Notes: generated by a model not told the origin, from the letters alone. DNA of 64,000 nucleotides from Primula veris (GCA_963682055.1 OY821740.1:33624795-33688794), one strand, 5' to 3'. Positions 20,464 through 31,828 are shown, counted from the stretch's first letter. Numbers and translations: made by a program.

Positions 20464-21739
20464 GTCTCTTCTATAGTTCTTTGGTTTCTTACTCATATCA
20501 TCTTGACTTATTGTAATTACCTTTTAATTTATCTAATTAGCCTTAAGTAACTTCTTATATATTCTTGTCTTGGGGTCGATTTTTATTGTCTTTCAATTGG
20601 CATGTGTCTAATAACAATAGTACAAAGAAATTGTCATTGATAAAATATTTGGTATGATTATTTTGTAGATGGAAACCATATTGGATTCATCATTCTGCAG
20701 TTGGTCTAAATTGTGTCCTTAAGCAGTAATAACCTATTCTTGCACCTGATTATTTTTATCTTTTAAATAGCATTTTGTCAAATGTCAATGATAAGGACCA
20801 ATTTTGTCATACGTAGAATAATTGGTATCATTATTCTGTCAATAGATAGCTTGCGGTCCAAAAGTGTGAACTACGATATAACAATGGATACCATTAGTGA
20901 AATTAATATTTATTCCATTGAGTGGAATGAAATTTGTCACCTTCCTCAGCGAGTAATAAGTAATTACAGGGCACCATCACATAATGTTAAAAGGTAAACT
21001 AACTCATTCACTATTAAAAAAATTATTTACACCTAAATTCACATGTACAATTAGAAATTCAGATTCCACATGAGAAAATTGGTAGTAACAGAATACTTCT
21101 ACGTATCAAAACATCCTTTGTAAGGAATATTTTTAATTTCGCGTCTACCTTAAAGCAGTATATATAGTTTTAAGATCAAGGTAAGAACTATGTACATAAT
21201 TATTTCGACAACTAAGTTTCGGCATTTCTAACCTCTAACTAGCAATTACAGGATTTCATACCAAAACAATAATTATCATGACTAGCTTTAGCTCCGTTTT
21301 TGGAGATGGTTAGTTCAATATAAATTGGCATGCTGTGAAAATTTAATATCAATGTATTTGAATTTTTGAAGTGTCAAAAAGCTCAAACTCAAATCATTTT
21401 ATATAGAAAGTGAAGGGGTTAAGGTTGTAATTACTAGATTTCCAATTTAGACTTTTTGTACATATCTCCTTTCTCGTCTGTTTCTTGCTACACAAAATGT
21501 AATGTACTGAAATACTAAAATTGCGCTTAACTATATATGTGCTATTTTTTGTATGAGTTGGGGGCAAATATGTATTTTTCGAGGGATTACTTATCTTGCA
21601 GACCCTGCAAAGAAGCGTCAAAGGACGTCAGACGAATATTATTTCGTATTACGGTTTAAAAATAGGCTGTTTTGTTACTATTATTACGTATCTGCCATTT
21701 ACAATAATAGGACTATATAAACAATAAAATAAATAGTTC
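20464..21739. other. AT-rich spacer, nothing recognised
   Basis: Short ORFs only, without domain content. It ends at the insertion site of the copia element. Confidence 0.5.
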
Positions 21740-21963
21740 TGTTGTAGGATATTATTGGACTATTGGGCTTGTACTTTATGGGCCCAAGTGGGCTTATAAC
21801 CCTACCCCTCTATCTATATAAAGAGGGTTAGGGGTCTTGTATTTTACATTCATTCATATACATTCTAATTAATAAAGACTCGATTGTTGTCTCTCTCATA
21901 TCTCTCTCTATATCTATACATATCTCTATATATATCTATAACGAGCTAATATGTCACACAACA
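21740..21963 (+). mobile_element. 5' LTR of the copia-type element
   Basis: A TATA box CTATATAAAG is at about 21815-21824, and an AATAAAG that may serve in polyadenylation at about 21872. By eye it is identical to 28582-28805. Confidence 0.93.
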
Positions 21964-22059
21964 CGTTATCGGCACTTTGCTCGCGAAGAATAGAATATAC
22001 GCTCACGAATATTGGAGATTTTTAGTAAACGGATGTATATTGGGTATTTATAAACCTTG

Positions 22060-23160
22060 AGGTTTATCCGGGTTTTTAGGGTTTTGCTATATCGACCTTC
22101 ATCGACATACCGTGCGTAAGGTACCGAATTCAAAACTTAATTTATTCCATATATGTGATCGCACGTATTATTTTATGGATAACTAAAACATGATAAATAT
22201 CCCGTAGTATATAATCCATGTGTATTAGAGTTTGTTACTTGTATGGATAACTATATATGATCGTAACACACATATTGTTGATTATAAAATCATATTTGTT
22301 GATAAGATCATACAAAATAACCCAAATCATGTAATTGTAAAACATGTATTAATCTGTCGGATTAAATCTGCAACAAACTGAAACGTATGTACTGATTTGT
22401 AATTCTCTGAAAGCTGTAAACTATTCTGGAAATTACTCAAGGACTAAACTGAAACTTGTCTGAAATTATGGACTGAAGCAGTAATAATGCTGTAAATATA
22501 TATATATAGTTTGCTGAAATTACACGGATAGTCCCTGTAGTATATTACATGTATAAAAACAGTATATATGTGTTATAAAAGTCAATATTCGGTCTAAATA
22601 TTCACCCACATGCATATATATTTATTAAAAAGGCAAGTGAATAAAAATTGCATGTTAATTGAATAAATTGATATGTTTCCATGTATATTTAACCACTTTG
22701 CATGTTAAAAATTACCATATATAGAATTAATTGGTAATTAAAAATATATTGTTTTGCTTGTATGTTAAAACTACCATGTATAGAATTATTAATATGGCAA
22801 TAAACATAGATAATTGATTGATATCTTGTTAGCGTAATCATATCTTTTGATATTATCATATATAAATATCACATATGCCAGTAAATTATTGGATTAGATC
22901 TAATTGATTTGATTTAATATGTTAGAATCTTTATGGATTGATTGATAATCTTAAATTGATTTGATTTGATATGTTAGAATCTTTATGGATTGATTGATAA
23001 TCTTAAATTGATTTGTTTATAACACCAAATCTCCTGCATGATTAGATAGATCCTAAAATATATTTACTGCCTGTTTATATATATGTGGTTAATCTAGATA
23101 GATATTCTCTATGCTGTTAATATTATTGCCATATATAAAATACGAAAATCGTATATATTC
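22060..23160 (+). other. Leader of the copia-type element, AT-rich
   Basis: No ORF. Contains two near-identical direct copies of about 52 bp at 22922-23020 (GTTAGAATCTTTATGGATTG then ATTGATAATCTTAAATTG) and two short hairpins: ATAAACC/GGTTTAT around 22053-22070 and TTAATC/GATTAA at 22349-22365. Confidence 0.6.
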
Positions 23161-24935
23161 ACATTTAAGTTGGAAAAATTATGAATCTTCCCCAAATAGG
23201 CTCACCTATTTGGATACGATGTCTAGGAAAGATAAAGGCGGAAGTCGTTCTCCTAATGAGGTCGGTTTTTAAGAGGCATTCGTGCCCACCCCCCTCACCG
23301 TCTTTCCTGGTCGTGTTCAAATAGAGCTACCGAAAGGGGTTGACTAAATAATAATTTCCCCGAGTGTGTTTATATAGTGATGTATGTTTCGCCGAATTGG
23401 TGTTTCAGTATCGACCCGTCGTTCGATCAATGAGAACCGATTCACATGAGAAGCAAAACTAATGTTTTCGAACCTGTCGTTTCGGAAAAAAAGTTTGTGC
23501 TTGTGCAAACCATAAACATATAAACCAGTCGTTTTATATGAAAAATAATCCAGAACTCCCAACACATGTTGGATGCCATCTATGATGAGAAAAATCGCAA
23601 AACATACTTGCGAAATGACTGTTTAGACGTTGATGTTATTCCGTCACCACATGTTAGTCACCCTGATGTGTGAAAATGTGATGCCCAAATTTTTTTTTGG
23701 ATGCCATCTTTGATGAGTAAAACACGAGTTTGTTGTTACCCTCAGGATGAATGCTAAGGCGTTGATTTTATTCCGCCGCCACATTTGAGACGTGATGACG
23801 TCTATGGTGAACAAATGTCTGAAATTGACATATTGGAGCAATCCTTCACCAAAATACTAGCTTGGAAATTGTATTTCATAAGCAGTATTGTGAATTTATA
23901 TTCACAATGTTCTTTTATCGCCCATCTGTTATTGGATAAGAAAATTACCCCGGTGAGTAATTTTAATCCTATTGGATCAATGGCGAATTGTTTGCCTGAT
24001 ATTAATGCTCTTCGTGTACATTTTTTTTTTCCACGAATCGATAATCGAGACAAGTGTTATTTGTCTCGAACTGTCACGATCCCGATGAATCGCTTAGCCA
24101 AGCGAAATTTTAGACAATAGTCAAAATCGAAAACCTGTGGCTCCAAGACAGTAATTGAACGGAACAATATGACCCGTTGTCACAAAGCAAGAGATAATGC
24201 TCAATGAAGCAACTCTATGCTATAAAGACAAATGTCATGCACGGTTACTCCTTAAATAGTTCATAACTATTATAAAGGTGAAAAAACCGATGTTAATGTG
24301 GTTAAAGCTAACTGAAAGGAAACTCTTGAGACCCCCGGTTTTGTGGCTCAAATAAGTTTGGTACCTTTCTCTATTGATTTTGATAAATCATTGAGCCATT
24401 TTTTCGCTCATCTGGATTATGTTTTTCCATTTGGATTATGATTTTTTCCATTTGGACATACTTTTGGATTATGGTTTGCCTGTTTATGAAATTTCTCGAA
24501 ATAATTTAAAGTGTTTTGAGCAAATTCCTTTGACAAATGTGACCAAACTTTAAATTATGAAATTTTAGGCAATACTTGTGGTGTAGTTGGTTTTTTTGGA
24601 AATAGTGGGTAACACGGTACCACATAATTTCACCAACTACTTGCCTAAAAGAGTACTCAGTGACAATGATTCTGGACCTGTCGTTCCAAAATCAAAATCT
24701 TTGGTAAAACCAAATTGATTTGTCAAATATGAGTTCTTATACTCATGTAGGTCCTGCCGTATCTTGTTGAGTTATAAAATATTCGAGAAAACCAGTGTTA
24801 TCTGGTAATAGCTCATGAAAGAATTAAAATTTCTTTACATAGCCTCCATTCAATACGACCAAAAGCGTATTTTAGAGAAGTTGAAATGTCTTTCAAGTGG
24901 TTGCTACCACATTATTTAAAGCATTTAAAGTTACC

Positions 24936-24965
24936 TTATCATTTCGCCTGTCGTCGAAATGATAA
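24936..24965 (+). repeat. Longest hairpin, 11-bp arms, loop CCTGTCGT
   Basis: Arms TTATCATTTCG and CGAAATGATAA are perfect complements around the 8-nt loop CCTGTCGT (24947-24954). A second hairpin with the same loop and 9-nt arms (one mismatch) follows at 24999-25024. Confidence 0.95.
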
Positions 24966-25319
24966 ATGATTTAGATGCTAAGACATGATTGTCTGTACTA
25001 TCATTCGCCTGTCGTCGATTGATAAGAGCATTTTGATATTGTGGCATTGACCGGATGAGATATTCCCGGGTCAAAAGACGATGCTTGATTTATAATCGCA
25101 TCGCATTTGGATTCTCTCTGAGAATATATTTCGCGATTAATCCGAAATTCATGCCATTAATGCTCACTTTGAAAGACTAGTATGTGTAAAGATCACGAAA
25201 TGAACTCGTAGAATTCTTGTAAAGAATTGAAGGAGTTATTGTGGACTTATCCAACCATAAGACGGACTATAAATATAAATGGTTATGGTTGATGCATCGA
25301 CAATATGGTCACATTTTAA

Positions 25320-25713
25320 TGTTGTCCACATAAATGCAGCACTTTCCAAACTTTTAGCCCTATCATTAAGTTGATGGCTCATGATCCGGATTATCCTGAA
25401 AAGTCTAGTCGACTTGATAATTCCGAAGAGTAATAATCGAAATTTCGATTTGAATTACCTGAGTTTGGAAATTGAAATTGAACATCCTGTCGATTATGTT
25501 CAGATTATGTTCAGACCCAAATGGACTCACGGAAAGTTTGATGATGCGACTGCAAATAATTGCACGCATTTCTTGGTCGTGCGCACCAAGATTTATATTT
25601 CCGTGTGGGGTTATGCTATTTTGCTGCATTGGTCCGTTATGAGGCCCATAGACACTCAAACACCATATGCGTACCAGCTGGTTACTGGTTATGAGACAGA
25701 AGTCTCATATTAA
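25320..25713 (+). pseudogene. Copia integrase remnant
   Basis: The core is readable: AHDPDYPEKS then RLDN at 25377-25421 matches the catalytic-core block around the second aspartate in plant copia integrases. In the next frame LEIEIEHPVDYV, SVWGYAILL and YQLVTGYE (25440-25705) correspond to GIEVEHPV, SAWGHAIL and LVTGYEP of the family. Frame changes and substitutions break it; several of the changed stretches are exactly the ones that form hairpins. Confidence 0.8.
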
Positions 25714-26574
25714 TGCGTGTTTAGAGTGATTAATTAATATTTTGATTGAGCCGTTCTAGCGTTCAAAATATGGACCTCTGAAGGGGACATAAGTCGATTA
25801 TGAATCTCCTGCCTATCATTTGATAGAATAACCTTGGCAAGCGATCTCTTTACCGCATGATATGCGAAAGTGACATCGCTAAGACTGTTCTCCCCGTCGT
25901 TAGGGGGAGATTTGCACGTTACCGTTGATAAGGAACGACGTGAAGTAACGTGGCATAACCCACTCAGTCTTAGCTTGATCCCCAAAACTGCACTTAGTGA
26001 TAAGTAAGTGCATAGACTCCTTCAAGTCTAACTAAATGCCAGACGCATTTAATGACTTTATGAGATGTCACGAGATCATTTATACCTGCTGCAAAATGCT
26101 TGCAAGGATAGACGTCCCTGTCGGACGCTGTGTTCCTGTCGTAACACGTTGCTTTGGCCGAACCCACCAAGCAAATGACGCTGCCGTCGGCCGTCAGTCT
26201 ATCGTCCTTCCTAATATATGAGGAAGTTGACCGGTTCTTAATTCGTTCAGCCCCAGAGATGGTGAACTGAAACTCGTTTGTCGCACGAGATTACAAAGGA
26301 TCTAGGAGATGTGTGATTCCTCCTCATCCTGAGAATCTTGAAATATCTGTCGATCATGATATCTTAGACGATATTGAAGCGAAATGAGACTGTCATTGAT
26401 TACTTATTCATATATTCGGTGACGACTGATAATATGAGCAAATTATGACAGAGAACCATGTACCGTTGCCTGAAGTCAACGGAGAATAGACTGTACTAAT
26501 GGAAACTTAAAATCCAAGCAGACTCCTTAGCGAAAGTGTGTTCGGACCTGTAGATCCAACACCACCAATGTTAA

Positions 26575-26840
26575 ACGAGTTCGTTTATTTGGTTATTCGT
26601 AAGGAAAAGTGATGAGAATAATGAGATTGTAGAATGCTCGCCTAGTAGCGCAAGGCTTCTCTCACACCTTGGAATTGATTACGAGATGGTTGATTTCCTC
26701 GTAATGGACATTATAACAGTCCCCTACTTTACCAGTTTAGTAGTTTCCGAAAAACTGAGTATGCAGCCATGAATGTGGTCACAGTTTTATCTCTATGGGG
26801 ATTTAGACAAAGCGATACAGATGAAGGTCCCTGTGTGACT
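26575..26840 (+). pseudogene. Copia reverse transcriptase remnant
   Basis: Codons for NNEIV (26617-26631), VMDIIT (26701-26718) and YGDLDKAIQMKVP (26794-26832) match the start of copia RT (R-x-E-NNEIV, the PVMD-IT block, YGDLD-x-x-IYMKVP). They lie in different frames. The catalytic YVDD block is not recognisable further right. Confidence 0.8.
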
Positions 26841-27189
26841 TCATAATGCTTGAATCAAGTAGTTCCTGACCACGGAACACGATCTCAATTAAATGAGACG
26901 TTCACTATATGGATTAATATAATCCGAGCGGATGTGGTATACCCGCCTAAGTGAGTACTTGATTAGCTTGGGATACTTGAACAAGTATTATGCCCTTGCG
27001 TGTTTTATTACGCGATCCATTTTTGGATTTGCCTTCGAGATGAAGGATTTTGGGAAGACACGGTAGTGACTCAACCTGATGATTGAGTCCCGTAAATATT
27101 GAATCTAAGTCCATGATTCAGACTACACCCAGAAGGTGTTATGACGTTTTAGTCATCATGACGCTAAGTCGTCAGATTCTCCCATGATC

Positions 27190-27690
27190 GTTCGATCACT
27201 AGACATTGATATAGACCTAGTCCGTCCCAGATGAGACGATGAAGAGATATTGAACAATAATGTTCGTATCTACGTACAATAAGCGCATCATTGTACTTGG
27301 TTTAATGTGCTAGGACGAACATCTCGTCTGTTGTGAATGGTATAGCTCGACACAACATCGCGCTAACACGCTGCCATCGAAATGGCACTAAAGACACATT
27401 CCCTTACCTTATGGTAATTTTGGAAGTGGGCTAGTTTATCCCATTTGCGTCATCGAGTGTACCTACCCCCTTCGGTACTCAAATTAACGCAACCCTTTTT
27501 CGGTTATACCGATGCCTGTTACTTATCAGACCCGCATTAGGGATATTCCTAACATGGTATGTCTTTACCATAGGAATAAGGCGACATCTTGGAGGTCTTG
27601 GAATGACTCCAAGTGAATCACTCTGATCTATTCGTGCTCTATGAGACGACTAGATAGTGTATATGGCTTCGAGCTAGTATTAGTCATATT
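27190..27690 (+). pseudogene. Copia RNase H remnant
   Basis: SLDIDIDLVRPR then DDEEIL (27196-27255) matches the family block before RNase H. YTDACYLSDP (27505-27534) matches the Y-x-DA-x-YLSDP motif carrying one catalytic aspartate. Stops and frame changes interrupt the rest. Confidence 0.75.
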
Positions 27691-27829
27691 TGAATTACAT
27701 ATGTTCTGTCTCATGATCCAGATAAAACACTTGTCATAGAAGACAACTTATTGTTATTGATCAAGAGAGACATGACTACATTATGCTATTTAGCATTTCT
27801 TGCCGAAATTAATCTTCACAAATGAAGTT

Positions 27830-28510
27830 TAAGAGCATCCAGTTGAATGCTCGTTCTATTCCACGTTAGATTTTCTTGCATTCAGTCGTATGTAAGTAAA
27901 TGAGGCATCCAGTCGAATGCTCGTACTCTTTCTTGGAATATGAAATCTTTGCACCCAGTTGTGTGCAAGTGAGGGGGAGCATCCAGGTGAATGCTTATTG
28001 CACTAATTACTACTTATTCGAAATCTTCGCACCCTGTCGTGTGCAAGTGAGGGGGAGCATCCAGTCGCATGCTCGTGTACTCTTTTTGTCCTTAGACCAA
28101 GGTTTTTTCCCACTGGGTTTTCCTTGGCAAGGTTTTTAGCGAGACACGTTCCCATCATACCTCACTTAAGATTGCCGAAATTAGGGGGAGTATCCTGTTG
28201 TATACTTCTTACCACTGTGTACTCTTTTGTCCTTCGACTAGAGATTTTTTCCCACTGGGTTTACTCTAGCAAGGTTTTGATGAGGCAGCTGTTTTGTGGT
28301 TGATCCCTACTACTACCATTGTTGCACTCTTTTTCCTTCGATCAGAGATTTTCCCATTGGGTTTGCTCTGACAAGGTTTTGATGAGGCACACTGTTTTGT
28401 GGTTAGTTAATTACATGGAATTTCGGCCTATATCATTCGGCTACACAGTTTCTCCTAGGTACCGGTTTTGTCCCACACTGGGTTTTCCGTCCCTAAGGTT
28501 TTTATGTGTT
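27830..28510 (+). repeat. Reiterated 3' modules: GAGCATCC hairpins and CCCACTGGG hairpins
   Basis: GCATCC-AGT-G-ATGC hairpins lie at 27833-27852, 27905-27920, 27978-27995 and 28055-28074; TTGCAC or GCAC hairpins at 27949-27968 and 28029-28044; AGTAT/ATACT at 28189-28206. AGTGAGGGGGAG, a polypurine-like tract, occurs twice before the real one. The plant-copia motif TTTTTTCCCACTGGGTTTT occurs four times (about 28103, 28244, 28348, 28463). Its flanking arms differ but pair: CCAAGG/CCTTGG, CTAGAG/CTCTAG, TCAGAG/CTCTGA. Confidence 0.85.
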
Positions 28511-28581
28511 TAGCATTGCGAATGAACTCGACTCAGATCGACTGCATGAAGACGAAGAATTCAAGACGTCCAAAGGGGGAG

Positions 28582-28805
28582 TGTTGTAGGATATTATTGG
28601 ACTATTGGGCTTGTACTTTATGGGCCCAAGTGGGCTTATAACCCTACCCCTCTATCTATATAAAGAGGGTTAGGGGTCTTGTATTTTACATTCATTCATA
28701 TACATTCTAATTAATAAAGACTCGATTGTTGTCTCTCTCATATCTCTCTCTATATCTATACATATCTCTATATATATCTATAACGAGCTAATATGTCACA
28801 CAACA
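28582..28805 (+). mobile_element. 3' LTR of the copia-type element
   Basis: Identical by eye to 21740-21963. Preceded by AAAGGGGGAG and followed by the target duplication AGTTC. Confidence 0.93.
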
Positions 28806-28818
28806 AGTTCAAATATAT

Positions 28819-29103
28819 TGTAGTTAGATTGATTATTCTACATCGTCTAGATATAGATAAAAATCGATCATGTGTTTTATAAAAAGATATTCATACTTAC
28901 CATTATGAGGTCTTTTAATGGTAAATGAATATGGATTCTAATATGCTATCAGAGCGGACCTAGCGATGTTGGGTTCACCTCCACCCATTTAGTATGTCCG
29001 ATCATAGGACCCTTGAAATGTCGGGTCACGAACGAGAAAGTGTTAGAGTAATTATCCCATATCGTTTTACATTTTAATAATAAAGTAATATGCATTCTAA
29101 TAA
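28819..29103 (+). mobile_element. TRIM-like mini LTR element
   Basis: A left repeat ending GGATTCTAATA (28943) is followed by GCTATCAGAGC, close to the tRNA-iMet primer site. About 85 bp later comes a purine run (AACGAGAAAG) and a second repeat starting TGTTAGAGTAATTATCCCA (29041) and ending GCATTCTAATA. The left repeat begins with the related TTAGATTGATTATTCTACA. No coding space. The right repeat is shortened. Confidence 0.6.
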
Positions 29104-29248
29104 CTGCACTATATTAGAAGGGAAACGTGATCAATATTATATTTTTTAAATAGCTTTTAACGGATTCAGTTTTGTTGTCTTGAATTTTTTCCTAATGGAT
29201 ATTAACACCTAAATTTTGGTGATACATTATATGTATTTGATTTTGTTT

Positions 29249-29742
29249 TTAATGTTTTGGAATGAACATCGAACGATTAAAACTATCGTGAATGTAGTCC
29301 ACTATAATTTAGGATGTACATACTAAAAATCTAACCCCTATTAATGAACCAAAAAATATCTACTCTAAAATTAATTCAAAATTAAAACTAAAAAATAATA
29401 AAAATCTAACACATGTTAATGAACCCTAGAATTAATTCAAAATTAAAACTAAAAAATACTAGTTAATTGACACACCATAAATAATAATGTATTTTGGAAT
29501 GAACACAAATGATTAACACTACCATGAATCTAGTCTACTATTATTTATGGTGTGTCACATACTAAAAAACTAACACATATTAATGAATTCAAAAATATGT
29601 AGCCTAAAATTAATTCAAAATTAAAACTAAAAAATACTAAAAATCTAACACATGTTAATGAACCCATAAATATCTAGTCTAATATTAATACAAAATTAAA
29701 ACTAAAAAATACTATTGGTTGTCACACAATAAATAATATTGC
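29249..29742. repeat. Two direct copies of a MITE-like repeat
   Basis: Copies at 29249-29475 and 29483-29742 share TTTTGGAATGAACA, TGAAT-TAGTC-ACTAT, ACTAAAAA-CTAAC and AATTCAAAATTAAAACTA. The same terminal motif appears in the element at 40676-40845, inside the ligase gene. Confidence 0.65.
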
Positions 29743-30688
29743 ATTTGGTTCATATAATTGTTTTTCCATATATTAAGACAATATAAAAAATTTTCCAAAT
29801 TTTTTATTGATTCTCGGATGAAATTGTATTTTATCTACTTGTTTAAAAAAAACATGACAGACTATCTGAAAAATTCAAGACAGCCAAAACCAATTCGGTT
29901 CCAAAAAAAAAAAAAAATCATCTTAAATGAGAAATGGTTGAGAAATTAATAATTACTGGTGACCACTTTCACGTGTAGATATGTTTAAGTTCTACGTACT
30001 AGCTGTTTTTCATAATCCTTGATTTACATAATTTAATTATCTATTTCCATGCAATTCAATGGTTCATGTCATGACCAAAAAAAAGGTTCAAGTCGGAAAA
30101 TAGTAATTATATTTGGACAATATATTTGTAATATTTAAGTTTGTATGTGCAGTATCTTTTCACGCAATTCAAAATATAAATTGGTGTTACATCATTTCAA
30201 AAAGAAATTGTTGGTATTAAAAGAAATAAGCTGGAACTGAGGAGCAATATTTAACGTTGCTGGAAATTCTAATTCAGTAAAAAACTTTGGATAATAAAAA
30301 GGATAATATCTCCATATCAAGCTTTTGGTACTTTAAGCCTTTCTATGCCGGTTCAGAATTGCTTGGACAGAATTGTCATGACTATTAATTAATGTTACTG
30401 CTTTTGATAAGAATCGTTTATAAGGTACAATTTTGATCGGGTTAGTGCAACAGCCAATTACTGGTCAAAAGAACAAAATCTTCAAGAAAACATGTCGATA
30501 TATATATAACTAAACCAGTACATTATTTGTATGGAATTGGGTAAAACATGAATTGAGATGATATTGGGGTCATTATAAGTTTGCAACAGACCAAGTTCAG
30601 TGAGGCAAAATGGACGATTGCCCATGGTCTCAAAACTTGAGAGGGGCCCAACAATCTTTTTATCGAGAAAGCTTTTTTCTTCCATTGC
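29743..30688. other. AT-rich spacer, nothing recognised
   Basis: Short ORFs only; no motif, tandem repeat or splice-linked coding stretch seen. Confidence 0.5.
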
Positions 30689-30689
30689 A

Positions 30690-31828
30690 ATTAATTTTAA
30701 TCTAGTGTAAAATCGTAACTAGTACTTAAAAACCCGCAAATACGAGTTAGGGATCTGATCAATTTTGACTTTTGGTCAAAGTCGTAATTGGTGGTTACGG
30801 TTTGTAACGACGAGTCACGATTTGTAACTCGTAGTTACAATTTTACCTATGTATCCAATTAAAGCACGAACACCCGGCCAACTTTACGTCCCATGAAAAC
30901 AAAAGAAAAATCGTTCCTCTCTCTCAAATTCGCTCCCTTAGTCGATTCTATGATCTCCGACTAACCCACTTTTCTTGCTCGTACGTACTCACTGGATCAC
31001 TCATATCTCCCTACAGCAAATATAATTTGTTCTTCTTATCATTTTTTTAGTTTAAATCTGTAAATCAGGGTAAAATCTGGAAATTGGGGGTTTTGGGCAA
31101 ATTGATTTGGATGGTTTGGATTGTTGTTCGCATGTTTTGATTGTGTATGTCATTTTTTTTTGTAAAATTAGGGGGAAATGTAGAAAGTTAATTAAGGTTT
31201 TTATTGAACAAATTTTACGAGTTGTGGGCTTTTCATATTGCTAGGTAGCGTCGTGAGACCGTCCATTCCAATTTTCTAGTGGGGGGGCTAAGGATATCTC
31301 TATAGTTATTTTCGAGATTTGGACTGTTTAGATTTCAGTTTATTTGAGATTTGGACTATGTTTCATTCAATTATGTTTTATTGACAGATAATTTAGTGTA
31401 CATATTATTTTTTATTAACACATGTTCATTCAATTATGTTTGACCAGCAGATGTGTCAAATAATACACTAGCAGGGCGTTTTTTTTTTTTTTTTTTGGAG
31501 ATGTGTTTTCATATTTTTAATTGACAATTTTTCAGATATTTCGATACTTTTCTCTAAATTTTCAGGTATGCGGGTTTAAAATTATGTCTAAAATTATGTC
31601 TGGTTACAAATATGCAGGTACTATTCATGAAATTGTATGATTATTATGCAATTCTGTAGGAAATCATTTGACAGATAAGTCGTAAGTACGAGTTACAAAC
31701 CGTAATGCCTAGTTATAACTACGAGTTACGACTTTGACCATAAGTCAAAATTTGGTTAAAGACGTTACCCGTAGTTACGGTTTGTAATTAGGAGTAATAT
31801 ATAGTTTTACAGTGATTTAAGATTAACT
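30690..31828. mobile_element. Long-TIR element with leader-like cargo (MULE-like candidate)
   Basis: The first ~130 bp (TTAATCTAGTGTAAAA, then TTTTGACTTTTGGTCAAAG and GGTTACGGTTTGTAAC) recur inverted at the end (GTTACAAACCGTAATG, CTTTGACCATAAGTCAAAA, TTTTACAGTGATTTAAG). Between them lies DNA unlike the surroundings: a CT-rich stretch at about 30905-31020 (CGTTCCTCTCTCTC, CGATTCTATGATCTCCGAC), then a T-rich, intron-like stretch. Long arms enclosing a gene-leader-like core fit a Pack-MULE. I could not find a 9-bp target duplication. Confidence 0.5.

Larger units (their letters stand above)
23192..28520 (+). repeat. Region saturated with perfect short hairpins
   Basis: Perfect inverted repeats with arms of 8 nt or more and loops of 8 nt or less were found by eye at 23192-23213 (arm 9), 23517-23540 (8), 23887-23908 (9), 23941-23964 (8), 24045-24069 (9), 24936-24965 (11), 25435-25450 (8, no loop), 25690-25709 (8) and 25989-26012 (8). 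Many more have arms of 5-7, and several are nested or longer-range: 24563-24572 with 24641-24650 (10), 25252-25260 with 25283-25291 (9), 25737-25745 with 25763-25771 (9), 25915-25922 with 25945-25952 (8), 26678-26685 with 26698-26705 (8). My hand estimate for chance is about one arm-8 hairpin in 5.3 kb. Confidence 0.85.
21740..28805 (+). mobile_element. Recent Ty1/copia-type LTR element without intact genes, 7066 bp
   Basis: Two identical 224-bp LTRs (21740-21963 and 28582-28805) begin TGTTG and end CAACA, and are flanked by the duplication AGTTC (21735-21739 and 28806-28810). A polypurine tract AAAGGGGGAG precedes the 3' LTR. The common tRNA-iMet primer site is not found after the 5' LTR; CACGTTATCGGCAC follows instead. 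Islands of copia pol occur in the order integrase, RT, RNase H, but no ORF exceeds 111 codons. The element therefore must have moved using proteins of another copy. The interior is rich in perfect hairpins. A single 224-bp identity implies a young insertion, while the pol decay looks old, so it is best read as a non-autonomous family. Confidence 0.92.

Noticed and set aside
25381..25713. 110-codon plus-strand ORF as a gene of its own
   Set aside because: Its residues align to the copia integrase core; it is a decayed part of pol that happens to be open.
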